Below, piece by piece: positions 5,680-7,739 of a stretch of DNA of 7,739 nucleotides; position 1 is the first letter of the stretch, and each line of letters begins with the position of its first letter. The position numbers were made by a program, and so were the translations under genes. Origin of the DNA: Caldifarciminota bacterium (GTDB lineage Bacteria; Hydrothermota; Tepidihabitantia; Tepidihabitantales; JAOUPE01); assembly GCA_029880025.1 (NCBI GenBank), contig JAOUPE010000069.1:1-7739 (forward strand), given 5' to 3'. The notes beneath the pieces are model-generated. The model did not search any database, was not told the DNA's origin, and saw only the letters and a list, made by a program, of their open reading frames with translations.

Positions 5680-6249
5680 TTAGGTCTGGGCGACTATTGC
5701 CCGTTTGCCAGCTTTCTTACGGACATATTCACCTTGATACCGAATCCCCTTGCCGTGATAAACATCGGGCGGGCTTATCCTTCGAATTTGCGCTGCCGTA
5801 GCTCCAACTAATTGTTTATCAATACCCTTCACAATTATTTCGGTAATCTGGGTTTTGGGGTCTTCCGGATTTGGTATATTCTTTAATTCAAAAGTTATAC
5901 CTTTTGGAGGTGCTATATTTATTGGATGGGAATAACCAACCAGAAGTTGTACTCCATCTTTGGTCTTTTGGGCTCGAAAACCCATGCCTCTGACTTCTAA
6001 TATCTTTTCATAGCCCTTACTCACACCCTTCAACATATTAATAATCAGGGCCCGGGTCGTTCCGAAGGTTGCTGGCTTTACTTCGCCAATCTTTTCGATG
6101 CTAAGTGCGTTGTTACTGACATTTAACTTGAGATTAGTATCTATTGCCAGTTCCAAAGTTCCTAATGGACTCTTCGCAATAAATTTAGCATCTTTTGCTT
6201 CGACATTAACACCTTTTGGTATCGGTATTGGTTTAAATGTCCTTGCCAT
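5680..6249 (-). CDS. rplF: 50S ribosomal protein L6 (uL6)
   Basis: Component of the large ribosomal subunit near the sarcin-ricin loop and factor-binding site. The 189 residues cover both duplicated L6 folds. Family marks are KPIPIPKGVNV (6-16), SPLGTLEL (27-34), ALIINMLKGVSKGYEKILEVRGMGFRAQ (about 67-94), VGYSHPINI (103-111) and the C-terminal rRNA-binding stretch KGIDKQLVGATAAQIRRISPPDVYHGKGIRY. L6 is normally about 177-183 residues, so this copy is slightly long; the extra residues follow the last conserved block. The gene stands alone: neither rpsH nor rplR, its usual neighbours in the spc operon, is present. It has its own promoter, ends in a terminator-like hairpin, and runs opposite to both flanking genes. 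The ATG at 6249 lies only eight bases after the -10 box with no Shine-Dalgarno, so the message should be leaderless or nearly so. Confidence 0.97.
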   Translation of the reverse strand: MARTFKPIPIPKGVNVEAKDAKFIAKSPLGTLELAIDTNLKLNVSNNALSIEKIGEVKPATFGTTRALIINMLKGVSKGYEKILEVRGMGFRAQKTKDGVQLLVGYSHPINIAPPKGITFELKNIPNPEDPKTQITEIIVKGIDKQLVGATAAQIRRISPPDVYHGKGIRYQGEYVRKKAGKRAIVAQT

Positions 6250-6257
6250 TAACCGGT

Positions 6258-6286
6258 ATTATATCGAAAAATTTTTTTAACGTCAA
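6258..6286 (-). promoter_or_regulatory. Strong sigma70 promoter of rplF
   Basis: Reading the minus strand, TTGACG (complement of 6281-6286) is followed by exactly 17 bases and then TATAAT (complement of 6258-6263). The boxes match the consensus at five of six and six of six positions with the optimal spacer, and the spacer contains A7 and T5 runs. Only eight bases separate the -10 box from the rplF ATG. Transcription usually starts about seven bases after the -10, so it should begin at or one to two bases before the start codon. It is the best promoter in the window and suits a highly expressed ribosomal gene. Confidence 0.85.
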
Positions 6287-6297
6287 GAAAGATTTAC

Positions 6298-6325
6298 TTG
6301 ATTTCTTGCGATAATAAATTACTAT
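6298..6325 (+). promoter_or_regulatory. Possible promoter for the dCMP deaminase gene
   Basis: Two overlapping options are visible. One is an extended -10, TG-C-GATAAT (6307-6315), which would start transcription near 6322. The other is TTGATT (6298-6303) with TACTAT (6320-6325) at 16 bases. Either lies back to back with the rplF promoter, the -35 boxes being near one another, so the 85 bases between the two coding regions serve as a divergent control region. A start near 6322 would rule out translation from the TTG at 6298. Confidence 0.4.
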
Positions 6326-6333
6326 TTTTGACT

Positions 6334-6834
6334 GTGAAGAAACGTTCTGTTGCTAAAAATAATCTTTGCTCAAGGCGGCAACTGACCAAAAAAAACCGGG
6401 TTACTTGGGATTCTTATTTTATGCGGATTGCCGAATTAGTAGCTGAACGCTCCACCTGCCTGCGCCGGAAAGTAGGTGCCGTGCTCGTTCAGGACAAAAG
6501 GATTTTAGCCACCGGCTATAATGGCGCACCCAAAGGTTTGACCCATTGCGAAGACCTGGGTTGTTTAAGAAAGAAATTGAAAATAAAAGCCGGTGAGCGA
6601 ATTGAAATCTGCCGTGGCGTCCATGCTGAACAGAACGCCCTTGCCCAAGCCGCCTCATTTGGCATCAAAGTCGCTGACGCCACCCTCTATTGCACCCATC
6701 AACCATGTATCACCTGCACTAAGTTATTGATAAATGCGGGCATTACAGGATTTAAGGTAAAAAACCCCTATCCTGACTCACTTGCGGCTGAGATGCTCAA
6801 GCAAGCCAATATTGAAATTCAGGTTATAAGATAG
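6334..6834 (+). CDS. dCMP deaminase (ComEB/Dcd-type zinc deaminase)
   Basis: Deaminates dCMP to dUMP, the substrate of thymidylate synthase. Numbered from GTG 6334 (166 residues), the fold shows TWDSYFMRIAELVAERSTCLRRKVGAV (24-50), GYNGAP (61-66), HAEQNA (97-102, zinc ligand His97 and proton shuttle Glu99) and PCITC (124-128, zinc ligands Cys125 and Cys128). Extra Cys/His residues between GYNGAP and HAEQNA (THC...C...C) could hold the second zinc seen in some dCMP deaminases. The start is uncertain: the frame is open from TTG 6298, GTG 6334 is possible, and a CTG at 6382 preceded by AAGGCGG would give a tail of typical length. ATG 6421 is too late because it loses the conserved Trp-Asp-x-Tyr-Phe block. 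It stands alone, divergent from rplF, with no partner thymidylate gene in view. Confidence 0.92.
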   Translation: MKKRSVAKNNLCSRRQLTKKNRVTWDSYFMRIAELVAERSTCLRRKVGAVLVQDKRILATGYNGAPKGLTHCEDLGCLRKKLKIKAGERIEICRGVHAEQNALAQAASFGIKVADATLYCTHQPCITCTKLLINAGITGFKVKNPYPDSLAAEMLKQANIEIQVIR

Positions 6835-6862
6835 TCTCAATTCTTATAAGTCATTGTTTTTT
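6824..6862 (+). terminator. Weak terminator-like hairpin after dCMP deaminase
   Basis: TTATAAGA (6824-6831) and TCTTATAA (6842-6849) form a perfect eight-pair stem with a ten-base loop that includes the stop codon, followed after seven bases by T6 (6857-6862). The order matches an intrinsic terminator, but the stem is A/T-rich and the T-run is not directly attached, so efficiency would be low. Confidence 0.35.
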
Positions 6863-6933
6863 AGAGAAATTTATATCTTATGGTTTATAGAACCAGCCAG
6901 TCCAATTTCCAGACCACAATATATAGTGTCAAT

Positions 6934-7039
6934 CCCCAATTAGTGGGGTTAGCCTGGCAGGCGATTTACTAAGTTGCTTAGTAGACAAAATAGGAAATTA
7001 CTCAGACAGTGAATTGGCAGACTACTCTGTGAGCAACTT
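6934..7039. other. Gene-free segment with clustered, partly exclusive hairpins
   Basis: The 217 bases between dCMP deaminase and the convergent ARPP-1-like gene carry no frame I can support. They hold CCCCA-(5)-TGGGG (6934-6948), GCCT-(3)-AGGC (6952-6962) and TACTAAG-TTG-CTTAGTA (6967-6983, extendable by a G-U and an A-U pair). CTCA-GA-CAG (7001-7009) can pair with CTGTGAG (7027-7033). A longer alternative pairs AAGTTGCTTA (6971-6980) with TGAGCAACTT (7030-7039), ten pairs with one wobble, which would break the third and fourth hairpins. The cluster could be a small RNA, the structured 3' end of either neighbour, or a decayed element. I do not recognise a known RNA family (not tRNA, tmRNA, SRP RNA or RNase P). 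Bases 6863-6930 show nothing notable. Confidence 0.3.
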
Positions 7040-7051
7040 CTCGAAAGATTC

Positions 7052-7739
7052 CTAATGTTTGGGGTCTGTAATAAGACTCGGGAACAAATCGAGATGAACA
7101 ATGTCGTTATTAAATATTAAAGCAGAACCAGAACTAACATTGCGGTTGATTCGGATTAACCGACCTGCACCCACGGTATGAAGTTGAGTGAACGATGCTT
7201 TTTTAACACTTTTCAGAAAATCCGAGGCTTGGTCTAAACTTATTCCATCAGCCGACGGTTTAGATAAGGCATCAATCACATAGGAACGGAGTAGTTTTTC
7301 CCAAAGTCTTTCGAATAGTGAATGATTGGCAAAAAGGTCGGCACAAATTATCTCATCACCGACTCCGACAATAACACCAATTGTATTCTTTGCTCGCTTG
7401 GGTATGGGCAGAAGTTCTTTAAGATAGGGTTGGGACTGGTCTTTGACATTTGGCGCTTCATACACTTCTTTAAATGCCTTGGTTGGTGCTTTAACATCGA
7501 GTTCAGCCTGAACCTGACCTACACCATCCCAAACTTCAGCCTGACTTTCGGTCATTTTTGCTCGGGCACGCAGCAAGCCAGAAGCAATTAAACCTCTGGA
7601 TTGAAATGTTTTAGTTTGTTCGGTCCACCGTCCATGCTCGGTGCAATAAACCGGGATTTCAATCCAGCGGGAAAAAGGAGGTATTAAAACATCTTCTTTG
7701 AGCATCCGGTCTTGTTTGGCACCTAAAATAAGTTCGCCG
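7052..7739 (-). CDS. ARPP-1 (DUF6569-like) domain protein, N-terminus beyond window
   Basis: An open frame runs from the right edge to TAG at 7052-7054, showing 228 residues. The first visible block, GELILGAKQDRMLKEDVLIP, then IEIPVYCTEHGRW, resembles the ARPP-1 family as I remember it (G-A-x-Q-D/N-R-V-L-N, V-L-V-P, I-P-V-S-C-V-E-x-G-R-W). The later segments Q-A-E-VWDGVG, the GVIVGVGDEIICADLFANHSLFERLWEKLLRSYVIDAL stretch and the terminal SGSALIFNNDIVHLDLFP fit the same family. No signal peptide or membrane helix is seen in this part, so it is probably soluble. The function of the family is unknown; it was named from association with ADP-ribosylglycohydrolase- and rhodanese/phosphatase-type proteins. 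The Met at 7705 is internal, since the conserved block begins before it and the frame is open to the edge. Family recall is from memory. Confidence 0.72.
   Translation of the reverse strand, partial: GELILGAKQDRMLKEDVLIPPFSRWIEIPVYCTEHGRWTEQTKTFQSRGLIASGLLRARAKMTESQAEVWDGVGQVQAELDVKAPTKAFKEVYEAPNVKDQSQPYLKELLPIPKRAKNTIGVIVGVGDEIICADLFANHSLFERLWEKLLRSYVIDALSKPSADGISLDQASDFLKSVKKASFTQLHTVGAGRLIRINRNVSSGSALIFNNDIVHLDLFPSLITDPKH

Noticed and set aside
6098..6280. Plus-strand 60-codon frame overlapping the rplF start
   Set aside because: It is antisense to the conserved L6 N-terminus and contains the rplF promoter; no start signal was seen.
6900..7040. tRNA, tmRNA or SRP RNA gene in the gap
   Set aside because: No T-arm GGTTCGA-type motif, no cloverleaf spacing and no SRP GGAAG loop could be found on either strand.
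7322..7591. Plus-strand 89-codon frame
   Set aside because: It is antisense to the ARPP-1-like gene, whose frame shows family blocks and stays open to the window edge.
7703..7705. Met as the true start of the ARPP-1-like gene
   Set aside because: The frame continues open to base 7739 and the 11 residues before this Met belong to the conserved block.

Overview
This is a bacterial chromosomal window, moderately AT-rich by eye. It holds ten confident protein genes, one candidate micro-gene and several regulatory or structured sites. No tRNA, rRNA, CRISPR array, transposase or phage gene is visible. The mix of YajC, Def, Fmt, Ffh and L6 marks a bacterium. The unusual gene order, the kinase-less PASTA protein, the isolated rplF and the heavy use of the arginine codon CGA suggest an uncultivated or deep lineage (the WOR-3/Stahlbacteria, Cloacimonadota or Zixibacteria type). 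That placement is inference; the window has no decisive marker.

Bases 1-4467 (+ strand) form one compact operon: yajC (3' end) - def - fmt - micro-ORF - PASTA membrane protein - rpe - ffh. From fmt onward each gene overlaps or touches the next: ATGA, TAATG, ATGA, then a 13-base overlap. Fmt formylates initiator Met-tRNA, Def removes the formyl group from the nascent chain, Ffh captures signal sequences at the ribosome exit, and YajC belongs to the Sec holotranslocon. The operon therefore links protein initiation with membrane targeting. Rpe is a metabolic passenger, and the PASTA protein sits where Firmicutes carry the PASTA kinase prkC between fmt and rpe.

Bases 4468-5603 (+) hold two tandem paralogues. 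They share a double zinc-ribbon head (36 of 49 residues identical) but have different membrane tails, RDD and TM2. Both start after a consensus AAGGAGGT ribosome-binding site, unlike the operon upstream. The leader of the first contains an inverted repeat and four ATTCG words at helical spacing.

Bases 5604-6286 (- strand) are a one-gene unit for ribosomal protein L6, outside the usual spc operon. It has an almost perfect sigma70 promoter so close to the ATG that the mRNA should be leaderless, and a hairpin plus U6 terminator.

Bases 6287-6834 (+) hold a divergent dCMP deaminase gene (dUMP supply for dTTP) with an uncertain start codon. Bases 6835-7051 are gene-free but rich in inverted repeats, including two mutually exclusive pairings. 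Bases 7052-7739 (-) hold the 3' part of an ARPP-1-like (DUF6569-type) gene of unknown function whose start lies beyond the window.

No complete new multi-gene system is visible. The best leads are the standalone leaderless rplF, the tandem zinc-ribbon sensor-like pair with its ordered operator region, the 30-codon coupled ORF, and the structured element at 6934-7039.
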